Part shown: positions 19,401-27,455 of the stretch, piece by piece
How the letters are laid out: the number at the start of each line of letters is the position of its first letter
Position numbering within the stretch: position 1 is the stretch's first letter
Assembly: GCA_037318855.1 (NCBI GenBank)
Contig: CP134874.1
Coordinates: 558,598-622,597, forward strand
Source: Candidatus Sedimenticola sp. (ex Thyasira tokunagai)
Lineage (GTDB): Bacteria; Pseudomonadota; Gammaproteobacteria; Chromatiales; Chromatiaceae
Direction of reading: 5' to 3'
DNA: 64,000 nucleotides
The notes under the pieces: model-generated
What the model was told of the DNA's origin: nothing
What the model saw: the letters and a program-made list of their open reading frames with translations, nothing else
The model's database searches: none
Made by a program: the position numbers and the translations under genes

Positions 19401-19554
19401 GCTGACTGTACTCCACCCAAAGCCTATCGATGTCGGCTATCCGTTTGCTCAGGGTGAAGCCGGACCAGATCAGTGTGGCAACGATACTGACCGTCAGAGC
19501 GCCGATAGAGAGCGAGTAGTGCCTGAAGTATTTGCTACTCACACTCAGTACCAC
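16414..19554 (-). CDS. Membrane PAS-GGDEF-EAL cyclic-di-GMP signalling protein
   Basis: A 1046-residue protein. Two membrane helices (about 14-36 and 190-212) flank a periplasmic helical sensor region. PAS domains follow (LLDVAPDPMLTTDNQGRIIRA, a second near 400, and TEGIVVTNAEGTILRVND), then GGDEF (LGGDEFAVV, about 694) and EAL (GCEALVRWQHPE, about 820; AIDDFGTGYSSLSYLKRLP). Both catalytic signature motifs are intact, so it could make and degrade c-di-GMP. It is monocistronic, as no same-strand gene is close. Confidence 0.9.
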   Translation of the reverse strand: MVLSVSSKYFRHYSLSIGALTVSIVATLIWSGFTLSKRIADIDRLWVEYSQRAIVASGALNRINTSLGYGGFIHNFKNYILRQEPQLIPQIEEDLHTARSAIASYRALEISTQEAEALQSVENMVNDYEEKFRLTRQLVTRGDTPSQIDARVRIDDLPALESILQLANQALERSSNKELETNEALKQTTHLIKWAGLLIPFVLLVGITTILFIRYVMQSNDKLETEQRYLDNLLDVAPDPMLTTDNQGRIIRANSEAAKLFGYSRDELCRMLVEDLIPTELRHKHTAYRRDYFHNPGLKHFSEKRPLTALTRDGRKIPVDISLSFLERGGELQAIATVRDTSKWIMAEEALRSARDELEQRVAQRTTDLAEAQRIAHIGNWRWCLETGELQSSVEVERIFGEPPATTCSSLEECFGLIHPDDQMAIRSSIRPVQTDPGQSCDVEFRITRLDGGKRYLHLRGESAVNEEGEVTHLIGTLQDITERKEAEQELRLADNVFSGTTEGIVVTNAEGTILRVNDAFTGITGYSAKEAIGRTPSILRSHRHDQAFYQELWSRLITTRHWEGEIWNRRKSGSLIPVRQSITAITDAKGEISQYIGIFSDITERKMSEERIRHLAHYDALTDLPNRLLFNARCEHALTRARRDGHQVAVLFMDLDRFKHINDSLGHPVGDALLKAVAERLTTVLREQDTVGRLGGDEFAVVVDEIGHPDDAALIAGKLLSVLNEPIKIGTYELHISTSVGISIFPDDAEDVPSLLKNADAAMYRAKDLGRSNYQYYTAELTEAAFDRIQLEGQLKLALEREQLYLHYQPQYSLTSGELTGCEALVRWQHPELGNIPPDKFIPLAEETGIIQALGQWVLVTACRQMKTWRDDGLEAGRIAVNLSGAQVQRDKIVEVVKLALEETGLDAQHLELEVTESFVMGYAEQAVSVLEGLENLGINLAIDDFGTGYSSLSYLKRLPFHKLKIDRSFVRDVPQDTNDEAIVRAVIALGNSMQLKVIAEGAETKGQIDFLKKEGCHEVQGYFLSRPLPANEVENVIRLHQANK

Positions 19555-19999
19555 CCTTTTGAGGGGTATAATAGATTGTTTTTATAGATTTTATTGGGAC
19601 TAAATCAGATGGAGGTCCCTCATCTGACTGGTACAGGTTCTCCTTCATTGCCGATACTTCCTATATACAGACAATGAAAGCATCAGCAATCATGTCATCC
19701 ATTGACCCTGTGAGCTTCACAGGCTCCGTGAAACAATTGGTTCTTTATGTTTGAAGGTAGTAAGCACACCGCTCTCTGTCAAGCGATGAATCACTTTTGA
19801 GGCTGTTTTTGTAGGCGAAAAAGAGTAGTATTATCAATGTCATATGGTGTTGCTTCCTGGTTGGTTTGGGAGCCCGGTTCGTCCGGCTGCGGTTAATTGG
19901 GGTATCTCACCATCCGGCCGGTCCCACCCTATATATTGGGAAAGGTCGCCGGGGCTGTGTACAATCAGGCGGTTTTTTTCTGTTGGTGGCTGGGGCTTT
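19555..19999. other. Intergenic region upstream of ccmA
   Basis: 445 bp between the divergent GGDEF-EAL and ccm genes, so it should hold both promoters. I see a palindrome CCTGTGA-GCT-TCACAGG at 19707-19723; its half-sites resemble CRP/FNR-type sites, but the 3-nt spacing is too short for a classical site. A TATTAT at about 19829 could be a -10 box. Nothing coding is supported. Confidence 0.35.
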
Positions 20000-20635
20000 A
20001 TGCTGGAAGTTGTGGATCTTGAGTGTGTACGGGGTGACCGCAGGTTATTCTCCGAGCTCAGTTTCTCCCTTGACAGGGGGACGCTGCTGCACCTCCATGG
20101 CCATAACGGCAGTGGCAAAACAACCCTGATGCGCACCCTTTGCGGCCTGGTACAGCCGACTGCGGGGGAAGTGCTCTGGGACGGTGAGTCGATCCGTAAA
20201 CAGGGTGAGGATTATCGTCGTGATCTGGTCTATATCGGCCATAAGAGTGGTATCAAGGGCGACCTGACGGGTATTGAGAACCTGCGCATCAGCTGTGCTC
20301 TGGATGGAGTTTCCATCAGTGAGAAGCAGGCGTGGGACGCCCTTGAGCAGATGGGGCTGAATGGGCACGAAGATCTGCCTGCTCGGGTGCTCTCCCAGGG
20401 GCAGACGCGACGTGTCTCATTGGCCCGCCTGCTGGTGAACAGATCACGCATCTGGGTTCTCGATGAGCCTTTTACCGCACTTGATAAGGCGGCGGTAGAG
20501 TTTTTGCAGTCGGTTATTCGCTCTCATGTGGATGCCGGCGGTATGGTGATTCTTACCACCCACCAGGAGGTGAAGATCACCAAGGGACAGATCCAGGAGC
20601 TGCAGCTTGGCTGGAAGAGGGACGGGGATGTTTGA
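20000..20635 (+). CDS. ccmA: Heme exporter ATP-binding protein CcmA
   Basis: A 211-residue ABC ATPase: Walker A HGHNGSGKTTLMRTL, signature LSQGQTRRVSLARLL (the Q variant usual in CcmA), Walker B RIWVLDEPFTAL, and switch His LTTHQ. With CcmB, C and D it drives release of holo-CcmE in cytochrome c maturation. I chose ATG at 20000 (MLEVVDLECVRGDR) because homologues begin there and a GGGG-rich site precedes it. The longer open frame from 19844 has no homologous sequence. It overlaps ccmB. First gene of ccmABCDEFGHI. Confidence 0.95.
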   Translation: MLEVVDLECVRGDRRLFSELSFSLDRGTLLHLHGHNGSGKTTLMRTLCGLVQPTAGEVLWDGESIRKQGEDYRRDLVYIGHKSGIKGDLTGIENLRISCALDGVSISEKQAWDALEQMGLNGHEDLPARVLSQGQTRRVSLARLLVNRSRIWVLDEPFTALDKAAVEFLQSVIRSHVDAGGMVILTTHQEVKITKGQIQELQLGWKRDGDV

Positions 20636-21296
20636 AGCCTTTTATACCATCGTCTCCCGTGATCTGCTGCTGGCGTTGCGGCGGCGCTCGGATATTTTTT
20701 CGACACTGTTCTTCTTTGTCATTGTGGTGAGCCTGTTCCCGCTGGGTATCGGTCCGGAGATGGCCACCCTGCGGCTGATTGCCCCGGGCGTTTTCTGGGT
20801 GGCGGCACTCCTCGCCTCGATGTTGGCTCTGGAGCGGCTGTTTGCCGCCGATTTTGATGACGGCACCCTGGAGCAGATGTTGCTGACACCTCAGCCGCTG
20901 TTTCTGTTGGTGCTGGGGAAAATTACCGCCCATTGGCTGGTCACGGGTCTGCCGCTGGTGCTGATGGCACCGCTGCTGGGCCTGCAGTACGATCTGGGCA
21001 GTGATGCACTGCAGGTGATGTTGGTGACCCTGTTGATGGGAACCCCTGCCCTGAGCCTGATTGGAGGCATTGGCGCCGCTTTGACTCTTGGGCTGCGCGG
21101 CGGTGGTGTGTTGGTCTCCCTGCTGGTGTTGCCACTCTATATTCCAGTGCTGATCTTCGGCGCCGGTGCAGTGGAGGCGACGGCATCCGGCCTCGGTGGA
21201 GCAGGTCATATCTCTATGCTCGGTGCGATTCTGGTGATGTCACTGGTGCTGGCACCCGTGGCATCAGCAGCGGCGCTGCGAATATCCGCAGAATGA
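20628..21296 (+). CDS. ccmB: Heme exporter membrane protein CcmB
   Basis: A 222-residue protein with six predicted membrane segments (for example STLFFFVIVVSLFPLGIG, and three hydrophobic stretches after residue 90). FEAFYTIVSRDLLLALRRRSD at the N-terminus and LFAADFDDGTLEQMLL are CcmB hallmarks. The ATG at 20628 overlaps the end of ccmA and has GAGGG upstream; an earlier in-frame start at 20607 is less likely. It forms the ABC transporter core with CcmA. Confidence 0.95.
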   Translation: MFEAFYTIVSRDLLLALRRRSDIFSTLFFFVIVVSLFPLGIGPEMATLRLIAPGVFWVAALLASMLALERLFAADFDDGTLEQMLLTPQPLFLLVLGKITAHWLVTGLPLVLMAPLLGLQYDLGSDALQVMLVTLLMGTPALSLIGGIGAALTLGLRGGGVLVSLLVLPLYIPVLIFGAGAVEATASGLGGAGHISMLGAILVMSLVLAPVASAAALRISAE

Positions 21297-21412
21297 CCGG
21301 GGGAACAACGCTACATGGCGGGGTAGAGTGGTGCAGGCAGTGAGCGCCGGCTTGCCAACAGTTTGGACCGAGACGAATACTGCTTACTTACACGTTTTCT
21401 GTTGTAGGAGCG

Positions 21413-21486
21413 ACTTTAGTCGCGATGGAGTTTGGCGCAGTATCAAGTTTTAGTGCCGCATCGGTCGCGACTAAAGTCGCTCTTAC
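21413..21486. repeat. REP-like palindrome inside the ccm operon (family F copy 4)
   Basis: tgtaggagcgactttagtcg pairs with cgactaaagtcgctcttac over a 30-nt loop. The arm reads gactttagtc where copies 1-3 read gaacttgttc, and the change is matched on both sides. It sits between ccmB and ccmC, where the gap (330 bp from 21297 to 21626) is unusual for a ccm operon. Nothing else is seen in that gap. Confidence 0.8.
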
Positions 21487-21626
21487 GGTAAAACAGGGCT
21501 TAAGCAAGTAACATTCTGGATTGAGACAGGGTTTTACGTTTTTTTATTGATATGATGGCCCCGCCGGGAACCAACCGGGAGGGTTACCGTCGAACATCAG
21601 AACAATTAGGATTTACAGAAGCTGAA

Positions 21627-22376
21627 ATGAGCTCCCGACTGATCAACTGGTTTAAATTTTCATCTCCATCCACCTTCTATCCCCTGGCGGGGAGGATGGT
21701 GACGATTTTCACTGTTCTCGCTGTGGTGCTGATCGTAGTCGGGCTCTATATGAGCTTCTTTGTTGCACCCACTGATTACAAACAGGGAGAGGGCTACCGC
21801 ATCATCTACATCCATGTGCCTGCCGCCTGGATGTCGATGTTTATCTACGTCGTAATGGCCGGCTGGTCGATATTGGGATTGATCTACAACACCCGGATAT
21901 CCGCCATGATGACCAGTGCACTGGCACCTACCGGTGCTATCTTTGCCTTTCTCTCTCTCTGGACCGGTGCCTTCTGGGGTAAGCCGATGTGGGGTACCTG
22001 GTGGGTGTGGGATGCACGTCTCACTTCCGCCTTGATCCTCTTCTTCCTCTATCTAGGCTTTATTGCTCTCCAAGGAGCGATTGATGATAACCGCCGCTCC
22101 GACCGTGCCGGTGCCCTGTTGGTGATGGTGGGGATCGTCAATATTCCGATTATCTACTTCTCCGTGAAGTGGTGGAACACCCTGCATCAGGGGGCGACGA
22201 TCAAGATGTCCGGCGGTGCCAGCATGGATCCGGTCATGCTCTGGACCATGCTGATTATGACCTTCGGTTTCTGGGCCTACGCCATTGCCACCGCTATGTC
22301 GCGGGTGCGCAGCATCATTCTGGAGCGCGAGCGTGACACCACCTGGGTCAGTGAACTGCCGGAGGTGAATCGATGA
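21627..22376 (+). CDS. ccmC: Heme trafficking membrane protein CcmC
   Basis: A 249-residue protein with six membrane helices and the tryptophan-rich heme motif WGTWWVWDARLTS. IIYIHVPAAWMSMF contains one of the two external heme-ligand histidines; the other lies in KWWNTLHQGATI. It hands heme to CcmE in the periplasm. I take ATG at 21627 (MSSRLINWFKFSSPSTFY); an upstream in-frame ATG at 21552 would add 25 residues not expected for the family (E. coli 245). Confidence 0.95.
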   Translation: MSSRLINWFKFSSPSTFYPLAGRMVTIFTVLAVVLIVVGLYMSFFVAPTDYKQGEGYRIIYIHVPAAWMSMFIYVVMAGWSILGLIYNTRISAMMTSALAPTGAIFAFLSLWTGAFWGKPMWGTWWVWDARLTSALILFFLYLGFIALQGAIDDNRRSDRAGALLVMVGIVNIPIIYFSVKWWNTLHQGATIKMSGGASMDPVMLWTMLIMTFGFWAYAIATAMSRVRSIILERERDTTWVSELPEVNR

Positions 22377-22546
22377 GTATTGCTGAATTTTTCCACATGG
22401 GGGGCTACGCCCTCTACGTTTGGGGCTCTTTTGGGGTCTGTGCCCTGCTGATGATTGCAGAACCCCTGTTGCTGCGCGGTCGCCGTCGCAACGCCCTGCG
22501 CAGAGTAGCGCGGATTATCCGTATGAATGCTGAGGACACCAAGTGA
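22373..22546 (+). CDS. ccmD: Small heme exporter subunit CcmD
   Basis: A 57-residue protein. MSIAEFFHMGGYALYVWGS is the conserved N-terminus, followed by one membrane helix and a basic tail (LLLRGRRRNALRRVARII). It overlaps the ccmC stop (ATGA) and the ccmE GTG start. CcmD is required to release holo-CcmE from CcmABC. The size and position are exactly as expected. Confidence 0.93.
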   Translation: MSIAEFFHMGGYALYVWGSFGVCALLMIAEPLLLRGRRRNALRRVARIIRMNAEDTK

Positions 22547-22992
22547 AAGCAAGACATAAACGATTTGGATTTATCGCCATCGGACTGGTCGCACTAGGAC
22601 TGGCAAGCTGGTTGGTGATCAATGCCCTCGACAGCAACCTCTCCTACTTCTTTTCACCCAGTGAGGTGGCGCAGAACAAGCAGCCGAAGGATCACGTCTT
22701 TCGTCTCGGAGGCCTGGTTAAGCCGGGCAGTCTGCAGCGTGGTCAGGAGCTGACGATCCGCTTTGTAGTGACCGATGAGGCTCACAACGTTAACGTCGAG
22801 TACACCGGCATCCTTCCCGATCTGTTTGCGGAGGGGCAGGGGGTTATCGCTCAGGGGCGGATGAATGCCGCAGGTGTTTTCGTCGCCGATGAAGTACTGG
22901 CCAAGCATGATGAGAACTATATGCCGCCTGAGGTGGCGGACGCATTGGAGAAGGCGCATGACGAAGGTGTTTCCGGGGCGGTGAAACAATGA
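22543..22992 (+). CDS. ccmE: Periplasmic heme chaperone CcmE
   Basis: A 149-residue protein with an N-terminal membrane anchor (about residues 9-28) and an OB-fold domain. The heme-binding motif VLAKHDENYMPPEV carries H122, which forms the covalent heme bond, and Y126. The start is GTG at 22543, overlapping the ccmD stop (GTGA). FRLGGLVKPGSLQR and VEYTGILPDLF are family-conserved. It overlaps ccmF. Confidence 0.96.
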   Translation: MKARHKRFGFIAIGLVALGLASWLVINALDSNLSYFFSPSEVAQNKQPKDHVFRLGGLVKPGSLQRGQELTIRFVVTDEAHNVNVEYTGILPDLFAEGQGVIAQGRMNAAGVFVADEVLAKHDENYMPPEVADALEKAHDEGVSGAVKQ

Positions 22993-24959
22993 TCCCGGAA
23001 ATTGGCCACTTTGCCTTGATTCTTGCCCTCTGCATGGCTTTGGCCCAGGGGATCCTTCCTCTTGTTGGAGCTCATAAGGGCATTTCCTCCTGGGTGGCGG
23101 TGGCAAAGCCTGCGGCCCAGGGGCATCTGCTGTTTATACTGATCGCTTATGGTTGCCTCACCTACGCCTTTCTTACCAACGATTTCTCCGTCGAATATGT
23201 GGCGAAGAACTCCAATACCAAACTGCCTACCCTCTATCTTATCTCCGGCGTCTGGGGTGCCCACGAAGGTTCACTGCTCTTCTGGGCGGTGACGCTGGCA
23301 GTTTGGACCGGCGCGGTTACCATTTTCAGCCGCAGTGTGCCCGAGGAGATGACTGCCCGGGTGGTGGGGGTGATGGGGCTGGTCAGTGTCGGTTTCCTGC
23401 TCTTTATGCTGTTGACTTCCAACCCTTTCAACCGCTTGCTCAATGCACCGGCCGAGGGGCGTGATCTCAATCCTCTGCTGCAGGACCCTGGTCTGGCGAT
23501 TCACCCGCCGATGCTCTATATGGGCTATGTCGGCTTCTCAGTTGCTTTTGCTTTTGCTATCGCCGCCATGCTCGGTGGTCGGCTGGATGCGGCCTGGGCT
23601 CGCTGGTCGCGGCCCTGGACCAATGTTGCCTGGGTATTTCTTACTCTCGGTATCGTTCTCGGAAGCTGGTGGGCCTATTACGAGCTGGGCTGGGGTGGTT
23701 GGTGGTTCTGGGATCCGGTGGAGAACGCCTCATTTATGCCGTGGATCGTCGGTACCGCCCTGATGCACTCCCTAGCGGTGACTGAGAAACGCGGCGCTTT
23801 CAAGGCGTGGACTGTGTTGCTGGCGATCTTCGCTTTCTCCCTCAGTCTTCTGGGTACCTTCCTGGTGCGCTCCGGTGTGCTCACTTCGGTACACGCCTTT
23901 GCCACCGACCCCGGGCGTGGTGTCTTTATCCTGATCTTCCTCTGTGTGGTGATCGGTGGTTCCCTGCTGCTCTACTCATGGCGGGCGTCGCAGATTCGCA
24001 GCAGTGTCCGCTTCAGCATGGTCTCCCGTGAGGCAGGGCTGTTGTTGAATAATGTGGTGTTGGTCGTGACCGCCTGCGCGGTACTGCTCGGCACCCTCTA
24101 TCCGTTGATTCTGGATGCTTTGGGCATGGGCAAGATCTCGGTGGGCCCTCCCTATTTCAATACAGTGTTTATTCCTCTCACCATCCCGTTGGCGCTGATG
24201 GTGGGTTTTGGCGCTCTGGCGCGCTGGAAAGAGGACAGTTTCGCCGATCTGTTTAAACGGCTACGTATACACATGTTGATCAGTGTGGTGGTGGGCATGG
24301 CCCTGCCGGCGCTGTTTGCTCCCAGCTACTCCTGGGGTGCCGCCCTGGGTCTGGTACTGGCGCTGTGGGTGGTGCTTGCCACTCTGCAGTGGCTGCTGGA
24401 GCGCGCCACCGGTGGGCGCTCTCTGTGGCAAGCTCTCAGCACCACCTCTCGCGGTGGTTGGGGCATGGTCTTCGGTCATATCGGTATTGCCGTCTTTATC
24501 GTCGGTATCACCCTCACCTCGATCTACAGTACTGAGAAGGACGTGCGGCTGGAGCCCAACTCCACCTACACCATGGCAGGGTATGATTTCTTCTTTAAGG
24601 GCGTGGTACGGAGCAATGGCCCCAACTACTATGCCGACCGCGCCACTGTAGATATCAGCAAGGACGGGGAGCTTCTGACCACCCTGGAACCGGAAAAACG
24701 GATCTATCTGGCCAGCCGCATGCCGATGACTGAGGCGGGTATTGATGCAGGCCTTACCCGTGATCTCTTTGTCGCCCTCGGTGAGCCTCTGGGTGATGAG
24801 GGTGCCTGGGCGGTACGTCTCTACCATAAACCGTTTATCCGCTGGATCTGGCTTGGCGGCCTGTTTATGGCCTTCGGCGGGCTATTGGCCGCCAGTGACC
24901 GGCGCTACTACCGGCTGGCACGCAAGGCCCGGTTGACTGCTGCGGAGGCGACGGCATGA
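22989..24959 (+). CDS. ccmF: Cytochrome c heme lyase subunit CcmF
   Basis: A 656-residue protein with many membrane helices and the WWD motif WGGWWFWDPVENASFMPW at about residue 235. GVWGAHEGSLLFWA and DPGLAIHPPMLYMGYVG supply conserved external histidines. It ligates heme to apocytochrome c with CcmH/CcmI. The length matches E. coli CcmF (647). It overlaps both ccmE (ATGA) and ccmG. Confidence 0.97.
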   Translation: MIPEIGHFALILALCMALAQGILPLVGAHKGISSWVAVAKPAAQGHLLFILIAYGCLTYAFLTNDFSVEYVAKNSNTKLPTLYLISGVWGAHEGSLLFWAVTLAVWTGAVTIFSRSVPEEMTARVVGVMGLVSVGFLLFMLLTSNPFNRLLNAPAEGRDLNPLLQDPGLAIHPPMLYMGYVGFSVAFAFAIAAMLGGRLDAAWARWSRPWTNVAWVFLTLGIVLGSWWAYYELGWGGWWFWDPVENASFMPWIVGTALMHSLAVTEKRGAFKAWTVLLAIFAFSLSLLGTFLVRSGVLTSVHAFATDPGRGVFILIFLCVVIGGSLLLYSWRASQIRSSVRFSMVSREAGLLLNNVVLVVTACAVLLGTLYPLILDALGMGKISVGPPYFNTVFIPLTIPLALMVGFGALARWKEDSFADLFKRLRIHMLISVVVGMALPALFAPSYSWGAALGLVLALWVVLATLQWLLERATGGRSLWQALSTTSRGGWGMVFGHIGIAVFIVGITLTSIYSTEKDVRLEPNSTYTMAGYDFFFKGVVRSNGPNYYADRATVDISKDGELLTTLEPEKRIYLASRMPMTEAGIDAGLTRDLFVALGEPLGDEGAWAVRLYHKPFIRWIWLGGLFMAFGGLLAASDRRYYRLARKARLTAAEATA

Positions 24960-25483
24960 AGGCGCGTTTTCTGATACCCCTGGGCATCTTCATATTGCTG
25001 GTGATCCTGTTGGGTGTGGGGCTTACCCTTAACCCCCGTGATGTGCCCTCGGTACTGATCAACAAAAAAGCACCGGAGTTCTCTCTTACCGATCTTTACG
25101 ATCCATCGAAGAGGGTGGACTCTTCGATGATGAAGGGCAAGGTATGGCTGCTCAATGTCTGGGGTACCTGGTGCCCGGAGTGTTGGAAAGAGCACGCTTT
25201 TCTGGTCTATCTCAAGTCACAGGGAGTGCCTATCATCGGTATCGACTGGCGTGATGACACAGAAGAGGCGAAGGCGATGCTGCAAGAGAAGGGTGACCCC
25301 TTTATTGCCGTCGGTATCGACCCGGAGAGTCAGGCGGTGATGGATTGGGGCGTCTATGGCGCACCGGAGACATTCGTCATCGACAAGAAGGGGATGATCC
25401 GCATGAAACACACCGGCGCACTGACTCCCACTGCCTGGCGAGAGACTATTCAGCCGTTACTGGCGACGCTGGAGAGTGAGTGA
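24956..25483 (+). CDS. ccmG: Thiol:disulfide interchange protein CcmG/DsbE
   Basis: A 175-residue membrane-anchored thioredoxin-like protein. N-terminal helix (about residues 6-24), then NVWGTWCPECWKEHAFL with the CxxC active site and GAPETFVIDKKG containing the cis-Pro loop. It keeps apocytochrome CxxCH cysteines reduced in the periplasm. It overlaps ccmF and ccmH by four bases each. Confidence 0.96.
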   Translation: MKARFLIPLGIFILLVILLGVGLTLNPRDVPSVLINKKAPEFSLTDLYDPSKRVDSSMMKGKVWLLNVWGTWCPECWKEHAFLVYLKSQGVPIIGIDWRDDTEEAKAMLQEKGDPFIAVGIDPESQAVMDWGVYGAPETFVIDKKGMIRMKHTGALTPTAWRETIQPLLATLESE

Positions 25484-25938
25484 TGAAAAGGTCTTTTCTG
25501 CTTGCCCTGCTGCTCTTTCCATTGCTGGGCTTTGCCGCTATCGATGCCTATCAGTTTAGCGACCCTGAGAAGGAGGCGCGTTTCAAGGTGTTGATTGCGG
25601 AGTTGCGCTGCCTGGTTTGTCAAAACCAGAACCTTGCCGACTCCAACGCTGAACTGGCTCAGGATATGCGCAAGCTCACCTACGAAATGGTGCAACGGGG
25701 TGACTCCAACGAGAAGGTGGTTGCCTTTATGGTGGACCGCTACGGTGACTTTGTGATGTACCGCCCGCCGATGCGCTCATCCACCTTCCTGCTATGGGTT
25801 GGGCCGTTCATTATCCTCGCAGTGGGAGTGTTCTTTCTTGTGAAGATTGTCCGTGGACGCGGGCGGGAGCAGGTGGAAGAGCTCAGTACGGCGGACCGTG
25901 AACGTGCCGAACGCCTCCTTAATCAGAGTAAAAAATAG
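25480..25938 (+). CDS. ccmH: Cytochrome c maturation protein CcmH (CcmL)
   Basis: A 152-residue protein with a cleavable signal (MKRSFLLALLLFPLLGFAA), the redox motif LRCLVCQNQNLADSNAELA (CxxC), and a C-terminal membrane helix (STFLLWVGPFIILAVGVFFL). It corresponds to the N-terminal half of E. coli CcmH; the TPR half is a separate gene, ccmI, just downstream. It passes reductant from CcmG to apocytochrome c. Confidence 0.95.
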   Translation: MMKRSFLLALLLFPLLGFAAIDAYQFSDPEKEARFKVLIAELRCLVCQNQNLADSNAELAQDMRKLTYEMVQRGDSNEKVVAFMVDRYGDFVMYRPPMRSSTFLLWVGPFIILAVGVFFLVKIVRGRGREQVEELSTADRERAERLLNQSKK

Positions 25939-25940
25939 AT

Positions 25941-27179
25941 ATGATGACTTTCTGGATCTTTGCGGCAGTGTTGATCGCCGCCGCACTCGCCATTCTCGCG
26001 CCGGCACTGTTACGCAGTCGTGCGGCGGTTGCTGAGAATCGCAACCAACAGAATGTGGTGATTGCCCAGGAGCGTCTCTCCGAACTGGAAGCAGATCTCG
26101 CCAACGGTGTACTCGATCAGCAGGCGTTCAACCAGGCCAAGGAGGAGCTGGAGCAGGCGCTGCTGCTCGATCTCAAAGACGAGGAGGCACCAGCGGCTAC
26201 AGAGGTGGCAAAAGGACCCGGACGCATAGCGATGGGTATAGCGGCTATCTCCATACCCGCTCTGGCAGTGGGTCTGTACCTGCAGATCGGTACGCCGCAG
26301 ATGCTCTCTCCCGGTACTGACGATATGGTGCAACAGCAGGGTGCTGCGCCAACGGTGGAGGAGATGCTCTCCACCCTGGTCGAACGCTTGAAAGAGAAGC
26401 CCGATGATTCAGAAGGGTGGTATCTGTTGGGTCGTACCTACATGATGCTCAAAGAGTATCCCAAGGCAGTGACCTCCTTTGAACAGCTGCACAAGCTGAT
26501 CGGCGATGAGCCGACGGTGCTGCTGTCACTGGCTGATGCCCTGGCGATGGCGGGGGACGGTAATATGCAGGGTCGCCCAGCGGATCTGGTGCGAAAGGCC
26601 GTTGAGCTGGCGCCGACTGATACCACCGCCCTTTGGCTGGCGGGTATGGTGGAAGATCAGGCTGGTAACCATGCCAAGGCGGTTGCCTACTGGGAGCGTC
26701 TGGAGCCCATGGTTCAAGAGGATGCCGAGTCGCGTCAGCGGGTGGCGATGCTGCTGTCAAAATCACGACAGAAGGCAGGTCTGCCAACACCAAGTGCGGC
26801 ACCGGCGACAACGGCGGGGGCGGTGGCTGCAGCGGCGGAGATTACCCTCAATATCAGCTTGGCTCCTGAGCTGCAGCAGCAGGTCAAAGGTGGCGAGAGT
26901 ATGTTTGTTTATGCCCGTCCTCTGGAAGGTCCGCGGATGCCTCTGGCCGCCGTGCGTATCAAGGTGAGTGACCTCCCCGGCACCGTTATCCTGAGCGATG
27001 CCCAGGCGATGACCCCCCAGGCAAAACTCTCCAACTTTGAATATGTACTGGTGGGTGCGCGTATTTCACGCGGTGGCGACGCGATTGCCGCCAGCGGTGA
27101 CCTCAAGGGTGAGGTGATGCCGGTGGAAGTGGCTGAAGGGACTGTGGTTGATTTGGTGATCGATACCCTGGTGGAGTGA
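25941..27179 (+). CDS. ccmI: TPR-containing apocytochrome chaperone CcmI
   Basis: A 412-residue protein with two membrane helices (about 3-22 and 95-115), TPR-like helices (EGWYLLGRTYMMLKEYPKAV, ALWLAGMVEDQAGNHAKAV) and a C-terminal periplasmic domain (VYARPLEGPRMPLAAVRIKV). It binds the C-terminal helix of apocytochromes for CcmFH. It is last in the operon, starting 2 bp after ccmH. A fold-back element begins 6 bp after its stop codon and may act as terminator. Confidence 0.94.
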   Translation: MMTFWIFAAVLIAAALAILAPALLRSRAAVAENRNQQNVVIAQERLSELEADLANGVLDQQAFNQAKEELEQALLLDLKDEEAPAATEVAKGPGRIAMGIAAISIPALAVGLYLQIGTPQMLSPGTDDMVQQQGAAPTVEEMLSTLVERLKEKPDDSEGWYLLGRTYMMLKEYPKAVTSFEQLHKLIGDEPTVLLSLADALAMAGDGNMQGRPADLVRKAVELAPTDTTALWLAGMVEDQAGNHAKAVAYWERLEPMVQEDAESRQRVAMLLSKSRQKAGLPTPSAAPATTAGAVAAAAEITLNISLAPELQQQVKGGESMFVYARPLEGPRMPLAAVRIKVSDLPGTVILSDAQAMTPQAKLSNFEYVLVGARISRGGDAIAASGDLKGEVMPVEVAEGTVVDLVIDTLVE

Positions 27180-27185
27180 GCCTTA

Positions 27186-27345
27186 GGGAGACTCTGATCA
27201 AGTCATGATTGCTTTACGCTGGCTAAAATTTCCCCAATTTTCTCCGAAGATCGCAGCAATAGAGTGGCTATCGCCGCTCACTTCGAAACAAATTAGAACA
27301 ATTTTATCTCAGCCTAAATCTAACCAGACTTAATCAGAGGCTCCC
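27186..27345. mobile_element. Fold-back element, family C copy 1 (160 bp)
   Basis: Ends GGGAGACTCTGATCAAGTC and GACTTAATCAGAGGCTCCC are inverted with about two mismatches. It is preceded by TTA. The arms pair along most of the length (ggctaaaatt...aattttatctcagcc) around a central caatagagtggctatcg hairpin. Same length as copies at 54197 and 62235. Confidence 0.75.
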
Positions 27346-27455
27346 TAGCCGCACTTCAAGAAAGTCACTTGCTATAGTTCAGAGGTTCCTTCGGTTGTGG
27401 CTGTGCCCTCGCCGCGATGAATGTCGCGCAATCTATGCAATAATCCAGCTTCACT

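Noticed and set aside
19707..19723. Possible CRP/FNR operator upstream of ccmA
   Set aside because: Half-sites fit but the spacing is 3 nt instead of 4-6; kept only as a palindrome.
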